DNA of 64,000 bases from positions 1 through 64,000 of the forward strand of contig VYFX01000074.1 of assembly GCA_009842205.1 (NCBI GenBank), read 5' to 3'. Under the pieces are notes generated by a model. That model was not told the DNA's origin, did no database searches, and saw only the letters and a program-made list of their open reading frames with translations. This stretch comes from Paracoccaceae bacterium (GTDB taxonomy: Bacteria > Pseudomonadota > Alphaproteobacteria > Rhodobacterales > Rhodobacteraceae). A program made the position numbers and the translations under genes. Each line of letters begins with the position of its first letter. The stretch's first letter is position 1. Positions 1 to 9,332 of the stretch are shown piece by piece.

Positions 1-280
1 ATCTGGTAGTTTGCTTGGAATAAGATTTTAAGTTTAATTTTTGTTATCATTATCAAGTTTCACTTTGGGAAAAGTTGATAGCCCATGGAATCTAGTAAAA
101 CATATCTAATGAAAGTTGCACCTCAATCCTTTTTGGGATTTATAACGTAATATATCCGCAGATTGCTTAAGGTACAATTCATTGTTTTGTGGATATTTAT
201 TGATTGATATAACTTTAAAAAAGTTATTACTTTCCAAGTCTCATTTGAGAAGTTAGAAGATAAAATTTTACAAGCAGTTT

Positions 281-1411
281 ATGGACCTGAATAGAACCCC
301 TCTAAATGAATTCCACAAACTCCAGGGTGCCAAGATGGTTCCCTTTGCCGGGTTCGAAATGCCTGTTCAATACCCCATGGGGACCATTAAGGAACATATT
401 CATACCCGTACCAAGGTAGGACTATTTGACGTCAGCCACATGGGACAGATTGCCATTTATTCTAAAGGCAGGGAATCCATAAACGATATTGTGAAATACC
501 TTGAATCCATTCTACCCATAGACTTGGAGAATTTTGGATTTGAAAAACAAAAATATGCCCTCCTTACTACAGAAAACGGGGGTATTATTGATGATGTAAT
601 GATAACCAAGAAGAAGGATTATATTTTCCTCATTGTCAATGCAGCCAACAAGCAGGAAGATCTGGACTATCTCCATTCCAGTATCGGATCAAAATGTGAA
701 ATAGTTGAATTGAAGGATAGGGCACTTTTGGCAATACAGGGTCCCAAGGCGGCGGAGATTACCTCCCGAATCCTGCCTGAAATTTATGAAATGAGATTCC
801 TTGATGTATTGGAGATGGAATCGGAGTTCGGCAATTTGTCGATTTCAAGGTCCGGCTATACTGGTGAGGATGGTTACGAAATATCCATTCCCGGGGAAAC
901 AGCAGTTGATTTTTCGGAAAAGCTTTTGTCGATGGGAGAAGTTCAATTTATCGGCTTGGCAGCTCGGGATACATTAAGGCTTGAAGCTGGATTATGCCTT
1001 CATGGAAATGATATCGACAAATCCACTTCGGTAATCGAGGCTGGTTTATGGTGGTCAGTTTCCAAGGCAAGAAGACCAGGGAACGACAAGGAGGGAGGTT
1101 TTCCGGGCTATGATTATCTCAAAACCCAACTCAGGGATGGTGTTGAAAGAATGTTGGTTGGCCTGAAACCTCGTGGTCGGTTACCGGTAAGGGCAGGAAA
1201 CAAAATTTATAATCATGAGACTGATGGTCAGGAAGCGGGGTGGGTAACTTCAGGTGGATATGGAGCAACAATCCAGGGTCCCGTTGCAATGGGTTATGTT
1301 AATACTGATGAGGTAAGGAAAAATTCCGTTCTGTACTGTGAGGGTAGAAGATCAAGAATTCCCATTGATATTCATTTGAGAAATTTTGTGGGTAACAGGT
1401 TTAAGCGTTAG
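281..1411 (+). CDS. gcvT: Aminomethyltransferase, glycine cleavage T protein
   Basis: The T protein takes the aminomethyl group from lipoylated GcvH and passes the one-carbon unit to tetrahydrofolate, releasing ammonia. The N-terminus carries the GcvT signature GAKMVPFAGFEMPVQYP, and folate-domain motifs such as SRSGYTGEDGYE and GLAARDTLRLEAGLCLHGND follow. The length of 376 aa is normal for the family. The chosen ATG gives the expected N-terminus a few residues before the first conserved motif. It is the first gene of gcvT-gcvH-gcvP, all plus strand. No glycine-riboswitch core is visible in the 280 bases upstream, although the window edge limits that view. Confidence 0.97.
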   Translation: MDLNRTPLNEFHKLQGAKMVPFAGFEMPVQYPMGTIKEHIHTRTKVGLFDVSHMGQIAIYSKGRESINDIVKYLESILPIDLENFGFEKQKYALLTTENGGIIDDVMITKKKDYIFLIVNAANKQEDLDYLHSSIGSKCEIVELKDRALLAIQGPKAAEITSRILPEIYEMRFLDVLEMESEFGNLSISRSGYTGEDGYEISIPGETAVDFSEKLLSMGEVQFIGLAARDTLRLEAGLCLHGNDIDKSTSVIEAGLWWSVSKARRPGNDKEGGFPGYDYLKTQLRDGVERMLVGLKPRGRLPVRAGNKIYNHETDGQEAGWVTSGGYGATIQGPVAMGYVNTDEVRKNSVLYCEGRRSRIPIDIHLRNFVGNRFKR

Positions 1412-1425
1412 TTAAGGAGGAAAAG

Positions 1426-1785
1426 ATGAAATACACCGAGGATCACGAATGGGTTCGTAAGGAGGGAGATATATTCACCATCGGTATAACCGAGTATGCG
1501 TCTGAAGAATTGGGTGATGTGGTTTATGTGGACCTCCCGGAAGAAGGTGACGATTTTTCAACCGGGGATGATGTTGCTGTTATAGAGAGTGTCAAGGCAG
1601 CATCTGAAATCATTGCTCCCATGGCCGGTACGATTGTCGAAATCAACGAGGAGTTGGTAGATAATCCTGCTTTGGTCAACGAGGACCCAATTGAAAAGGG
1701 TTGGTTTTTCAAAATCGAGGCGGCTGATCCGGGTGAATATGATAACCTGATGTCGGAAAAAGAATATCAGGAATTGATTTCATGA
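1426..1785 (+). CDS. gcvH: Glycine cleavage system H protein (lipoyl carrier)
   Basis: This is the small lipoyl carrier that shuttles the aminomethyl intermediate between GcvP, GcvT and the L protein. The lipoylation lysine is Lys57 in the motif ESVKAASE. The 119 aa length fits the family. An excellent Shine-Dalgarno sequence (AAGGAGG) precedes the ATG. The stop codon overlaps the gcvP start as ATGA, so the two are translationally coupled. The lpd gene for the L protein is not in the window. Confidence 0.97.
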   Translation: MKYTEDHEWVRKEGDIFTIGITEYASEELGDVVYVDLPEEGDDFSTGDDVAVIESVKAASEIIAPMAGTIVEINEELVDNPALVNEDPIEKGWFFKIEAADPGEYDNLMSEKEYQELIS

Positions 1786-4631
1786 AATCAAAACAAGCCT
1801 ATGACCCCTATGACTTTGCCAAACTAAGACATGTTGGTCCTTCGGCAAAGGAAATAGACGAGATGCTCGAAGTGGTCGGCTATAAAAGCCTTGACCACTT
1901 GATTGAAGCGGTATTGCCAAAAAGATTAAGGGAACTTCATCTGGGAGATGAACCTCTCCTGGAATTGGGGAATCCATTAACGGAAGCCGAACTCCCGGAA
2001 GTGCTTCAAAAACTTATCGGTGAAAATCAAACCTTTACCTCGCTGATCGGGATGGGCTTCTATGGTACGATTACTCCACCCGTACTTGTAAGGAACATTT
2101 TGGAAAACCCGGCTTGGTATACTGCATATACGCCGTATCAACCCGAGATCAGTCAGGGTCGCTTGGAAGTTCTTTTAAATTATCAAACAATTGTAAGTGA
2201 TTTGACAGGTCTTGGCTGTGCCAACGCATCCTTGCTTGATGAAGCAAGTGCTGGAGCTGAAGCCATGGCAATGGCTTACAGGATTTCCCGCTCGAAAAGT
2301 AACAAGTTTTTTGTTGGTTCCTGGTGCCATCCCCAAACCAAGGAGGTTATCAAGACCAGGGCCAAACCCTTGGGAATTGAAATTATCGAAGGATGTCCAT
2401 TTGTGGATTTGAAGCCCAATGAAGTGTTTGGTGCCATTTTCCAATATCCCAATACATTCGGTAACTTGTCTGATTATTCAGGCTTGGTAGAGAAATTGAA
2501 GAAATCCAAGGCCATTGCAATTTTTGCAACAGACCTCATGGCCCTGACACTCTTGAAAGAACCTGCAGCCTTTGGGGCTGATATTTGTATCGGATCGACC
2601 CAACGGTTTGGAATGCCCCTAGGATTTGGGGGCCCACATGCTGCTTTCATTTCAACAACCATGAAATATGTCCGGCAATTGCCTGGACGGATTGTGGGGG
2701 TATCAAAGGATTCACGTGGTAATACCGCCTTGAGACTAGCTCTCCAGACCAGGGAGCAACACATCCGGAGGCAAAAGGCCACATCCAATATATGTACCGC
2801 ACAGGTACTTCCCGCAGTTGTAGCGAGTTTGTACGGTGTTCTTCATGGTCCAATCGGTTTGAAGGCGATTGCACGTGGGATTCATGGACGTACTGTTTGG
2901 CTTGGGCAAAAACTTGAAGATAATGGCTACAAGGTAAATCATGAAGCATTTTTTGATACCTTGTCGGTTCAGGTTGGAAATTCTTCATCAATCATGCTTC
3001 AAGGTTTGACCAACGGGATCAATTTCAGAAAAATCGATGAAAACACCATTGGAATTTCACTTGATGAAACAACCACTGCGGAGGTCTTGCAAAGGGTTTG
3101 CTCATCATTCGGCATAGAAGTCAATCCGGCAGAAATGCTAACTTTGGACCCGACAAGCCTTAATGCCATATCGGCTGAATTTGCCAGAACTTCGGAATTC
3201 ATGCAAAACCAGGTATTCAACATGAACCGTTCCGAAGCTGCCATGACGAGATATATCCGGCAATTGGCAGATCGTGACCTGGCCTTGGACAGAACCATGA
3301 TTCCTCTTGGTTCCTGTACCATGAAATTGAATGCAACTACAGAAATGGCTCCAATCACACAGCCACAATTTACCAATATTCATCCTTATGCTCCAGAAGA
3401 GCAGGTAGGAGGATACAGGAATCTAATAGATGATCTTTGTCAAAAACTCTGTTTGATTACCGGTTTTGACGGGTTTTCGGTCCAACCTAACTCCGGGGCT
3501 CAAGGCGAGTTCGCTGGTTTGATGGCAATTAAGGGCTATCACCAAAGCATTGGTGAGGTTCAAAGGGATATCGTTCTTATTCCCAAGTCAGCTCATGGAA
3601 CCAATGCGGCTTCGGCTGTACTAGCTGGCCTGAAAGTCATTGAAATCGACACTAATGCGGATGGAACCATTGATGTCGACCATATGCAATCCTTGATCAG
3701 TGAAAATGCTGACAGTATTTCGGCGGCAATGATTACATACCCTTCTACCCATGGTGTATTCGAAGGCTCCATCACGGAGGTTTGTCGGTTGATTCATGAG
3801 GTTGGGGGGCAGGTTTATCTTGATGGTGCAAATTTCAATGCCATGGTTGGCATCCTCAGACCTGGCGATATTGGTGCAGATGTTTCCCACTTGAACCTGC
3901 ACAAAACCTTTTGCATTCCTCATGGGGGAGGTGGTCCCGGTGTCGGTCCGATAGGAGTGAAATCACATTTGATCCCCTTCCTGCCCGGGGATCCAATGAA
4001 CGGGAACGGTTCCGGGGCAGTCAGTTCAACGGAATTTGGCTCAGCGCTGGTATTGGTAATTTCCTGGGTGTATATCAAATTGATGGCCGGCAAGGGTTTG
4101 GCCTTGGCTACAAAGCTTGCCATATTGAATGCCAATTACGTGACCAAGAGACTTCGGGAGAAATACGATATTTGTTATTCCGGTAATGAAGGTCTTGTTG
4201 CCCATGAATGTATTGTTGATACCAGGGTTTCCATCGAGGGAACCGATCTAGTGATTGATGATATTGCCAAGAGATTAATTGATAATGGCTTCCATCCACC
4301 AACCATGAGTTTCCCGGTGGCAGGGACATTGATGGTCGAACCAACCGAGTCGGAACCAAAGGCAGAATTGGACCGCTTTATCAACGCCATGCTGGCCATA
4401 GCAGATGAAATCCAAGCGGTAAAAGATGGGACCATGGATAGTGAGAACAATCCATTGACAAACGCACCTCATACCTTAGATGATTTAGTTGGTGATTGGG
4501 ACAGACCTTATACCAGGGAAGAGGGCTGTTTACCGATAGGAGCATTCCGGCCGGATCGATACTGGTCGCCAGTCAACAGGGTTGATAATGTATTCGGAGA
4601 CAGAAACCTGATTTGCACAAGGAATTTCTAG
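1782..4631 (+). CDS. gcvP: Glycine dehydrogenase (decarboxylating), P protein
   Basis: This PLP enzyme decarboxylates glycine and loads the aminomethyl group on GcvH. It is the single-chain form (949 aa) in which the alpha and beta halves are fused, as in most proteobacteria. The PLP lysine is at about residue 708 in [17 protein letters not shown], followed by the glycine-rich loop. It starts four bases inside gcvH (ATGA overlap), closing the gcv operon. About 24 bases after its stop a tRNA gene begins. Confidence 0.97.
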   Translation: MKSKQAYDPYDFAKLRHVGPSAKEIDEMLEVVGYKSLDHLIEAVLPKRLRELHLGDEPLLELGNPLTEAELPEVLQKLIGENQTFTSLIGMGFYGTITPPVLVRNILENPAWYTAYTPYQPEISQGRLEVLLNYQTIVSDLTGLGCANASLLDEASAGAEAMAMAYRISRSKSNKFFVGSWCHPQTKEVIKTRAKPLGIEIIEGCPFVDLKPNEVFGAIFQYPNTFGNLSDYSGLVEKLKKSKAIAIFATDLMALTLLKEPAAFGADICIGSTQRFGMPLGFGGPHAAFISTTMKYVRQLPGRIVGVSKDSRGNTALRLALQTREQHIRRQKATSNICTAQVLPAVVASLYGVLHGPIGLKAIARGIHGRTVWLGQKLEDNGYKVNHEAFFDTLSVQVGNSSSIMLQGLTNGINFRKIDENTIGISLDETTTAEVLQRVCSSFGIEVNPAEMLTLDPTSLNAISAEFARTSEFMQNQVFNMNRSEAAMTRYIRQLADRDLALDRTMIPLGSCTMKLNATTEMAPITQPQFTNIHPYAPEEQVGGYRNLIDDLCQKLCLITGFDGFSVQPNSGAQGEFAGLMAIKGYHQSIGEVQRDIVLIPKSAHGTNAASAVLAGLKVIEIDTNADGTIDVDHMQSLISENADSISAAMITYPSTHGVFEGSITEVCRLIHEVGGQVYLDGANFNAMVGILRPGDIGADVSHLNLHKTFCIPHGGGGPGVGPIGVKSHLIPFLPGDPMNGNGSGAVSSTEFGSALVLVISWVYIKLMAGKGLALATKLAILNANYVTKRLREKYDICYSGNEGLVAHECIVDTRVSIEGTDLVIDDIAKRLIDNGFHPPTMSFPVAGTLMVEPTESEPKAELDRFINAMLAIADEIQAVKDGTMDSENNPLTNAPHTLDDLVGDWDRPYTREEGCLPIGAFRPDRYWSPVNRVDNVFGDRNLICTRNF

Positions 4632-4655
4632 CAAAAGTCTTTGAATTGAATTTAT

Positions 4656-4731
4656 GGGGTCGTAGCTCAGTCGGGAGAGCGTGTCGTTCGCAATGACAAG
4701 GTCGGGGGTTCAATTCCCCCCGGCTCCACCA
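4656..4731 (+). tRNA. tRNA-Ala (anticodon CGC)
   Basis: The 76 bases fold into a full cloverleaf: acceptor GGGGTCG with CGGCTCC, a GCTC/GAGC D stem, anticodon stem TGTCG/TGACA, and T stem GGGGG/CCCCC around TTCAATT. The anticodon loop TTCGCAA gives CGC at 4689-4691, which reads GCG (alanine). The 3' CCA is encoded. It stands alone between gcvP and a gene-poor, repeat-rich stretch. Confidence 0.95.
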
Positions 4732-5090
4732 AAGTTCAAGTATGATTATTGTCGAATGAAAACTTGAAAACCAACCCAGGCGGTTAATTGATTATTGAAC
4801 CTGCTCCATAAGTCAAAAAATGCAACTGATTAATTATTTCTGATAAAATACCATTTTTGGTGCCCAATCATACCATTTCTCAATAGTAACCTTCAATAGG
4901 CAACTCCATAGTAACTTCCGGATTTTCAGTTTTTCATTACAGTTTGGCCTATGAACAGGTACCGATTAATTTTATCCTTTCAGACTGTCTTGTAAACTCC
5001 TCCCATATATTGCCGACAATTGACTTCACGTAATCAACGGTTTTAAATACCCGATCGACAAAATGATTGACCTTGAGGACTGGAAGACAT

Positions 5091-5243
5091 TCTCGGCCGG
5101 GTTGATCCGGATCTATTAGTGGAACCGGGGCTGCTTGAAAGAATAGTCTGCTTGGAAAAGAAAAGAGGGGTTTTTCAAATTAATCCAGTTTATCAGTAAT
5201 TCGGCACTGAAATAATTTGAAAAAAAATAAGGGTTACGTGACA
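5091..5243. repeat. Inverted repeat A, left copy
   Basis: Reverse-complementing this stretch gives a diverged match to 8845-9000 across the restriction-modification gene. Exact shared cores are GTGGAACCGGGGCTGC at 5119-5134 (complement at 8956-8971), CTGCTTGGAAA at 5148-5158 (complement at 8932-8942) and GGGTTACGTGACA at 5231-5243 (complement at 8845-8857). Similarity between the cores is patchy but in the same order. Confidence 0.75.
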
Positions 5244-5258
5244 GTTTATTGTGAGAAA
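5238..5258 (+). repeat. Exact 21-base direct repeat, left copy
   Basis: A 21-base run beginning GTGACAGTTTATTGTGAG recurs in the same orientation at 9095-9115, on the far side of the restriction-modification gene. It overlaps the inner end of repeat A. It resembles the short repeats seen at insertion-sequence ends, but no transposase gene accompanies it. Confidence 0.75.
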
Positions 5259-5510
5259 TAACAATTCCAATTTTTTCATACAATTTCATCACTTCCACCA
5301 TTTTTCCTTTCCCCGGTAGTTTTTTGCGGTAGATGGGTATAAGCCTCACCTTGCGACTTCGTCGCAACCCGCCCTGACAAAAACGGATACTCCGGTTTGC
5401 TATCCGGCTTGAATCCTTTCACCCATGCTGGAGTGATGGGAGTGGTGCACTGCCCAACGGCAACCATTGCTCCATGTTCAAAAGGTTGATTGCATTGCAT
5501 GTGTCAATAC

Positions 5511-5551
5511 CGATTTAAAATACACCATATTGTCGATTTAAAAGTACACCA
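5511..5551 (-). repeat. Tandem IS-end-like motif (possibly IS21-type terminus)
   Basis: Two near-identical copies lie 23 bases apart: CGATTTAAAATACACCA (5511-5527) and CGATTTAAAAGTACACCA (5534-5551). On the minus strand they read as tandem GGTGTA-TTTAAATCG blocks followed by ATTGACAC. That pattern is what I recall from terminal repeats and promoters of IS21-family elements. No istA or istB is present, so this would be a solo end. The family label is from memory and uncertain. Confidence 0.4.
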
Positions 5552-5644
5552 CTATTAAGCCCCAAAAAATGCATATGGCAATTGTAATTGTTAGCATTCC
5601 TGCCTAAACTGCTACTTCATTAAAGGGTGGGGCTGAATATTTAC

Positions 5645-5730
5645 AAAAATCGACACATTTCATGTATTTCATAAATCCGGCAATGACGTATTGTGGATAA
5701 ATCAAGAGGTATATATTGTGGTCAATAACA
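5645..5730. repeat. Inverted repeat B, left copy
   Basis: The stretch is an inverted, diverged copy of 9172-9254. Exact or near-exact cores are AAAAATCGACACATTT (5645-5660, complement 9239-9254), a 19-base block at 5689-5707 matching 9194-9212 with one mismatch, and TGTGGTCAATAACA (5717-5730, complement 9172-9185). It contains a perfect DnaA-box-like TGTGGATAA at 5692-5700, which is degenerate in the right copy. Confidence 0.75.
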
Positions 5731-5852
5731 TGGGAATTATATATTTGTTGGACACAGAAAAATGTTTCGTTTCGCTGTCATCTGCGCTTATGATTGGTCG
5801 GGCGTTGTAGCGACTCCACCTGATTCCTAGTCGTCAATCCGAGAATAACCAC

Positions 5853-5984
5853 ATGACAAGAAGCCTGTCAGCAATATCACGACGCCCCGATGCCAAACTC
5901 ACCGCACCTGAGCGGCAGGGGTGTGTCGGCGAACATGGCCCTAGCACTGCTGGACTTCGTGCCTCAGCGGATGGAGTCACCTGA
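5853..5984 (+). CDS. Short ORF touching the start of the R-M gene (doubtful)
   Basis: A 43-residue frame starts at ATG 5853. Its TGA shares one base with the ATG of the restriction-modification gene, so it could couple translation. The peptide is Arg/Ala/Gly-rich and matches no family I know. It shares the elevated GC of the following gene. It may be chance coding in GC-rich acquired DNA, and no good ribosome-binding site is seen. Confidence 0.2.
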   Translation: MTRSLSAISRRPDAKLTAPERQGCVGEHGPSTAGLRASADGVT

Positions 5985-8797
5985 TGCGTCTGTCGTGGAA
6001 CGAAATCCGCCCGCGCGCCGCTGCTTTTGCCGAGGATTGGAAGAACGCGGCTTATGAAAAGGGTGAGACGCAAAGTTTCTACAACGATTTCTTCCATGTA
6101 TTCGGAGTTCAGCGGAGGAGCGTGGCGCGCTACGAAGCGCACGTTGACAAGCTGAACAATCGGTCGGGCTTCATCGACCTGTTCTGGCCGGGCGTATTGC
6201 TCGTCGAACAGAAGAGCGCTGGGCGCGATCTCCGCAAAGCCTACGAACAGGCCGGGGAGTATTTCGACGCGCTGGCGGAACGCGACCGCCCTCGCTACAT
6301 ACTGGTGAGCGACTTCCAGACTTTTGAGCTTCACGATCTGGACGAACGCACACACGTAGACTTCCCACTGGCGGATTTGCCTAACCATGTAGAATCCTTC
6401 GGCTTCATTCTCGGTGTTCAGCGGCGGACGTTCCGCGATCAGGATCCGGCAAACATTGAGGCCGCCGAATTGGTGGGACAGCTACACGACGCGCTTGCGG
6501 ATTCAGGACAACAGGGTCATGAACTGGAACGTTTCCTCGTGCGCGTCGTGTTCTGCATGTTCGCCGACGATACAGGAGTGTTTGAGCCGCGAGACATTTT
6601 CCTCGACTTCATCGAGACGCGCACTAGCGAGGACGGGGCCGATCTCGGGCCATGGCTGGCACAACTTTTTGAGGTGCTCGACAGACCGGAAGGACAACGG
6701 GCCTCAACACTCGACGAGGACCTCATCCGGTTTCCCTACGTAAACGGCGATCTGTTCAAAGAGCATCTGCAAACGTTTTCCTTTGATTCTACAATGCGGG
6801 AGGCGCTGCTCAATGCCTGCCGTTTTGACTGGTCGAACATATCGCCGACAATTTTCGGTGCCCTGTTCCAGTCGGTGATGGACCCGACGACCCGCCGGGC
6901 GTTGGGGGCACATTATACCACCGAGAGAAACATACTCAAGGTGATCGAGCCATTATTCATGGATGACCTACGCGCCGAGTTCAAGCGGATATGCGAGCGT
7001 CGCCGGGGTCGCCTCACTGCACTCCATAAATTCCAGGAGAGGCTGGGCAATCTGACCTTCCTTGACCCGGCCTGTGGCTGCGGTAACTTCCTCATCATTT
7101 CCTACCGGGAATTGCGTATGCTGGAGATCGAGGTCATCCGAGAGATTAGGGAAGTCAGCAAGCGTGGTGGCCAAGCCATGCTTGACGCTACCTGGGAATC
7201 ATTGGTGGACGTGGATCAGTTCTACGGGATCGAGCTTAGCGAATTCCCGGCCCGAATTGCAGAGACCGCGCTTTGGATGATGGATCATATTATGAACAAT
7301 AGGCTGAGCCTTGAGTTCGGCCAGACTTTCGTGCGCATCCCGCTTAAGAAATCGCCACATATCCGCCAGTGTGATGCCCTAGAAATGGAGTGGTCCGATC
7401 TACTGCCGCCAGAGGACTGCTCCTTCGTGCTAGGCAACCCGCCCTTTGCGGGCGCGAAGAAACAGACGATATACCAGCGTGCACAGGTGCGCGGCATCGC
7501 GGTACTCGGCAGGGACGGCGGGACGCTCGACTATGTCTGCGCGTGGTTCATCAAGGCTGGGGAATATGTCAAGGGCGGCGATGCCCGAATTGCCTTCGTT
7601 GCGACCAACTCGATCACGGTGGGTGAACAGGTCTCGCAGCTCTGGCCAGTTCTGTTCGGGCGCTGCAAGCTTGAGATCGCCTTCGCACACAGGACTTTTG
7701 CCTGGGGATCCGACGCACGCGGGAAGGCGTATGTGCATGTTGTCATTCTCGGTCTTGACCAGCGCAAAGCCGCACGGGCGGAGAAGCGGCTGTACAGCTA
7801 TCCCGACATTAATGGCGACCCTGATGAGAGCGGTCATCCGGCACTTTCGCCCTACCTGTTCGCCGCGGCCGGGCTGTCCGACCCACATCTAGTGGTACGG
7901 AAGGAAATCAGACCGATCAACGGCTTGGGAAGACTGATAATCGGATCCAAACCCATCGACGGTGGCAACTTAATTTTCGATGCGGCGGAACGTTACGCGT
8001 TTCTGGAGGCGGAACCGGAAGCCGCGCCGTGGCTTCGGCCTTTCATCGGTGCACGGGAATATTTGCAGGGCGGCGAGCGTTGGATTCTGGCGTTGCACGA
8101 CACACCGCCGACTGTTCTGGCGCGGTTGCCCCATGTGAGGGATCGGATCGCCGCGGTCCGGGCCTATCGCCAAGCTAGTATGAGTGCGACAACGCGGAAT
8201 CTCGCTGCGATACCGACTCTCTACCATGTCAATGTTCTTCCCACCGAGCCGTTTTTGGCTATACCCCGAGTTAGTTCCGAGCGCCGCGACTATGTCCCCA
8301 TAGGCTGGCTGGAACCGCCATGTATTCCCAGTGACGCCGTGGAGGTGTTGCTGAACGCCACGCTTTCCGACTTCGCACTACTTACTTCAGCCATGCATAT
8401 GGCGTGGCTGCGCCATATCGGCGGGCGGTTGGAGAGCCGTTACCGCTATTCCATCGGCCTCGTCTACAACACTTTCCCGCTTCCACCTCATGGCACGAAA
8501 CTTTCAAAACTGGAGCCACTGGCGCAGGCGGTGCTTGATGCCCGCGCCATTCATTGTAACGCAACGCTCGCCCAACTTTACGATCCTGACTCGATGCCAC
8601 CGAACCTTCAGCGTGCGCATAAGAAACTCGACCGTGCGGTGGACCGTCTCTACCGGCGGGGTGGGTTCACTTCCGAACGCGAACGCGTGGAGCATTTGTT
8701 CATGCGGTATGAAGAGCTTTCAGCCCCATTGGGATCACAAGCGAACATGAAACACAAACAAAAGACACGCCGCAAGCCCAAGGTCAGTATCGGGTGA
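5984..8797 (+). CDS. MmeI-like single-chain restriction-modification enzyme (type IIG/IIL)
   Basis: One polypeptide of 937 aa combines a nuclease and an adenine-type DNA methyltransferase. The N-terminus has a PD-(D/E)XK site, Asp65-x9-Glu75-x-Lys77 in FIDLFWPGVLLVEQKS, with the same spacing as MmeI. A helical spacer follows to about residue 300. The methyltransferase core has motif X (GAHYTTERNI, 308-317), the SAM-binding motif I (FLDPACGCGNF, 359-369) and the catalytic motif IV (GNPPF, 484-488). The last roughly 300 residues should hold target recognition. MmeI itself is about 920 aa. No separate partner gene is present, as expected for this class. Base composition differs from its neighbours: three sampled 60-base lines are 52, 63 and 70% GC against 42% in gcvP. 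Together with the flanking repeats this points to recent transfer. The recognition sequence cannot be read from the protein. Confidence 0.88.
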   Translation: MRLSWNEIRPRAAAFAEDWKNAAYEKGETQSFYNDFFHVFGVQRRSVARYEAHVDKLNNRSGFIDLFWPGVLLVEQKSAGRDLRKAYEQAGEYFDALAERDRPRYILVSDFQTFELHDLDERTHVDFPLADLPNHVESFGFILGVQRRTFRDQDPANIEAAELVGQLHDALADSGQQGHELERFLVRVVFCMFADDTGVFEPRDIFLDFIETRTSEDGADLGPWLAQLFEVLDRPEGQRASTLDEDLIRFPYVNGDLFKEHLQTFSFDSTMREALLNACRFDWSNISPTIFGALFQSVMDPTTRRALGAHYTTERNILKVIEPLFMDDLRAEFKRICERRRGRLTALHKFQERLGNLTFLDPACGCGNFLIISYRELRMLEIEVIREIREVSKRGGQAMLDATWESLVDVDQFYGIELSEFPARIAETALWMMDHIMNNRLSLEFGQTFVRIPLKKSPHIRQCDALEMEWSDLLPPEDCSFVLGNPPFAGAKKQTIYQRAQVRGIAVLGRDGGTLDYVCAWFIKAGEYVKGGDARIAFVATNSITVGEQVSQLWPVLFGRCKLEIAFAHRTFAWGSDARGKAYVHVVILGLDQRKAARAEKRLYSYPDINGDPDESGHPALSPYLFAAAGLSDPHLVVRKEIRPINGLGRLIIGSKPIDGGNLIFDAAERYAFLEAEPEAAPWLRPFIGAREYLQGGERWILALHDTPPTVLARLPHVRDRIAAVRAYRQASMSATTRNLAAIPTLYHVNVLPTEPFLAIPRVSSERRDYVPIGWLEPPCIPSDAVEVLLNATLSDFALLTSAMHMAWLRHIGGRLESRYRYSIGLVYNTFPLPPHGTKLSKLEPLAQAVLDARAIHCNATLAQLYDPDSMPPNLQRAHKKLDRAVDRLYRRGGFTSERERVEHLFMRYEELSAPLGSQANMKHKQKTRRKPKVSIG

Positions 8798-8844
8798 ATT
8801 TCTCTCCTCACCGAGTCAGACAAATGTTATTTCCCATTTTATTT

Positions 8845-9000
8845 TGTCACGTAACCCCTAGATTTTCTCACTTTAATCTAATGCCGGATCAGTGAGAATC
8901 CGAATTAATGTGAGAATCATCCCCTATTTCCTTTCCAAGCAGAAAATTCTTTCAGGCAGCCCCGGTTCCACAAATCGAACCGTATCAACCCGGAGACCCT
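8845..9000. repeat. Inverted repeat A, right copy
   Basis: Inverted partner of 5091-5243. It holds the complement of the 16-base core at 8956-8971 and of the 13-base core at 8845-8857, with further colinear similarity between. The order A-B-gene-A'-B' is not the nested order of simple transposon ends, so two independent elements or a rearrangement are possible. Confidence 0.75.
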
Positions 9001-9094
9001 AACAGAACCCTGGGAAGGAGGCTAGCAATGCGGGCCTCTTGCTCCCCGGTCACTCTTTCCCAATTGTGAATAGTAACAAAAATTAAGGATTTAG

Positions 9095-9115
9095 GTGACA
9101 GTTTATTGTGAGAAA
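9095..9115 (+). repeat. Exact 21-base direct repeat, right copy
   Basis: Identical to 5238-5258 and in the same orientation. Here it lies between A' and B' rather than abutting an A copy. Confidence 0.75.
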
Positions 9116-9171
9116 AATACGTAATACCATAGATATACTTACCAATGGTGTCATGTAAATTAATGACAAGA

Positions 9172-9254
9172 TGTTATTGACCACATTATTACTTCTTGAT
9201 TTACCCACAATAGGCCTGTCGGATTGGTGAGATAAAGGAAATGTGTCGATTTTT
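9172..9254. repeat. Inverted repeat B, right copy
   Basis: Inverted partner of 5645-5730. It keeps the 14-base and 16-base exact cores at its two ends (9172-9185 and 9239-9254). The DnaA-like nonamer has changed to TTACCCACA at 9201-9209. Confidence 0.75.
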
Positions 9255-9332
9255 TTTGGAATCAAGTTAAATGTCTGAATTCAAAGATACAAAAGTACAA
9301 TTGTATCCGGGGTAAAAACATGAGATTTGTGT

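Larger units (their letters stand above)
4732..5852. other. Gene-poor stretch with decayed mobile-element-like repeats
   Basis: About 1.1 kb has no convincing protein gene. The first 350 bases are AT-rich with nothing recognisable. From 5091 on it holds repeat A, one copy of an exact direct repeat, a tandem motif resembling insertion-sequence termini (5511-5551) and repeat B. From about 5765 base composition shifts upward toward that of the restriction-modification gene, which suggests the border of acquired DNA. Short reading frames here, such as one on the minus strand at 5276-5500, show no family signature. Confidence 0.6.
8798..9332. other. Gene-free stretch carrying right-hand repeat copies
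   Basis: This 535-base stretch between the restriction-modification gene and pcaB has no protein gene. It contains the inverted A copy, the second direct repeat and the inverted B copy. Composition falls back to the AT-rich level of the host just after 8800. Confidence 0.7.

Noticed and set aside
1..280. Glycine riboswitch upstream of gcvT
   Set aside because: No recognisable paired aptamer core; the stretch is AT-rich without the conserved GC-rich stems, although the window begins here and could cut one off.
4656..4731. tRNA-Ala 3' end as an attachment site for the R-M island
   Set aside because: No second copy of the tRNA 3' sequence is seen on the far side of the R-M gene (8800-9330).
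5276..5500. 74-codon minus-strand ORF as a transposase fragment
   Set aside because: No catalytic or family motif and no good ribosome site; it lies in repeat-rich debris.
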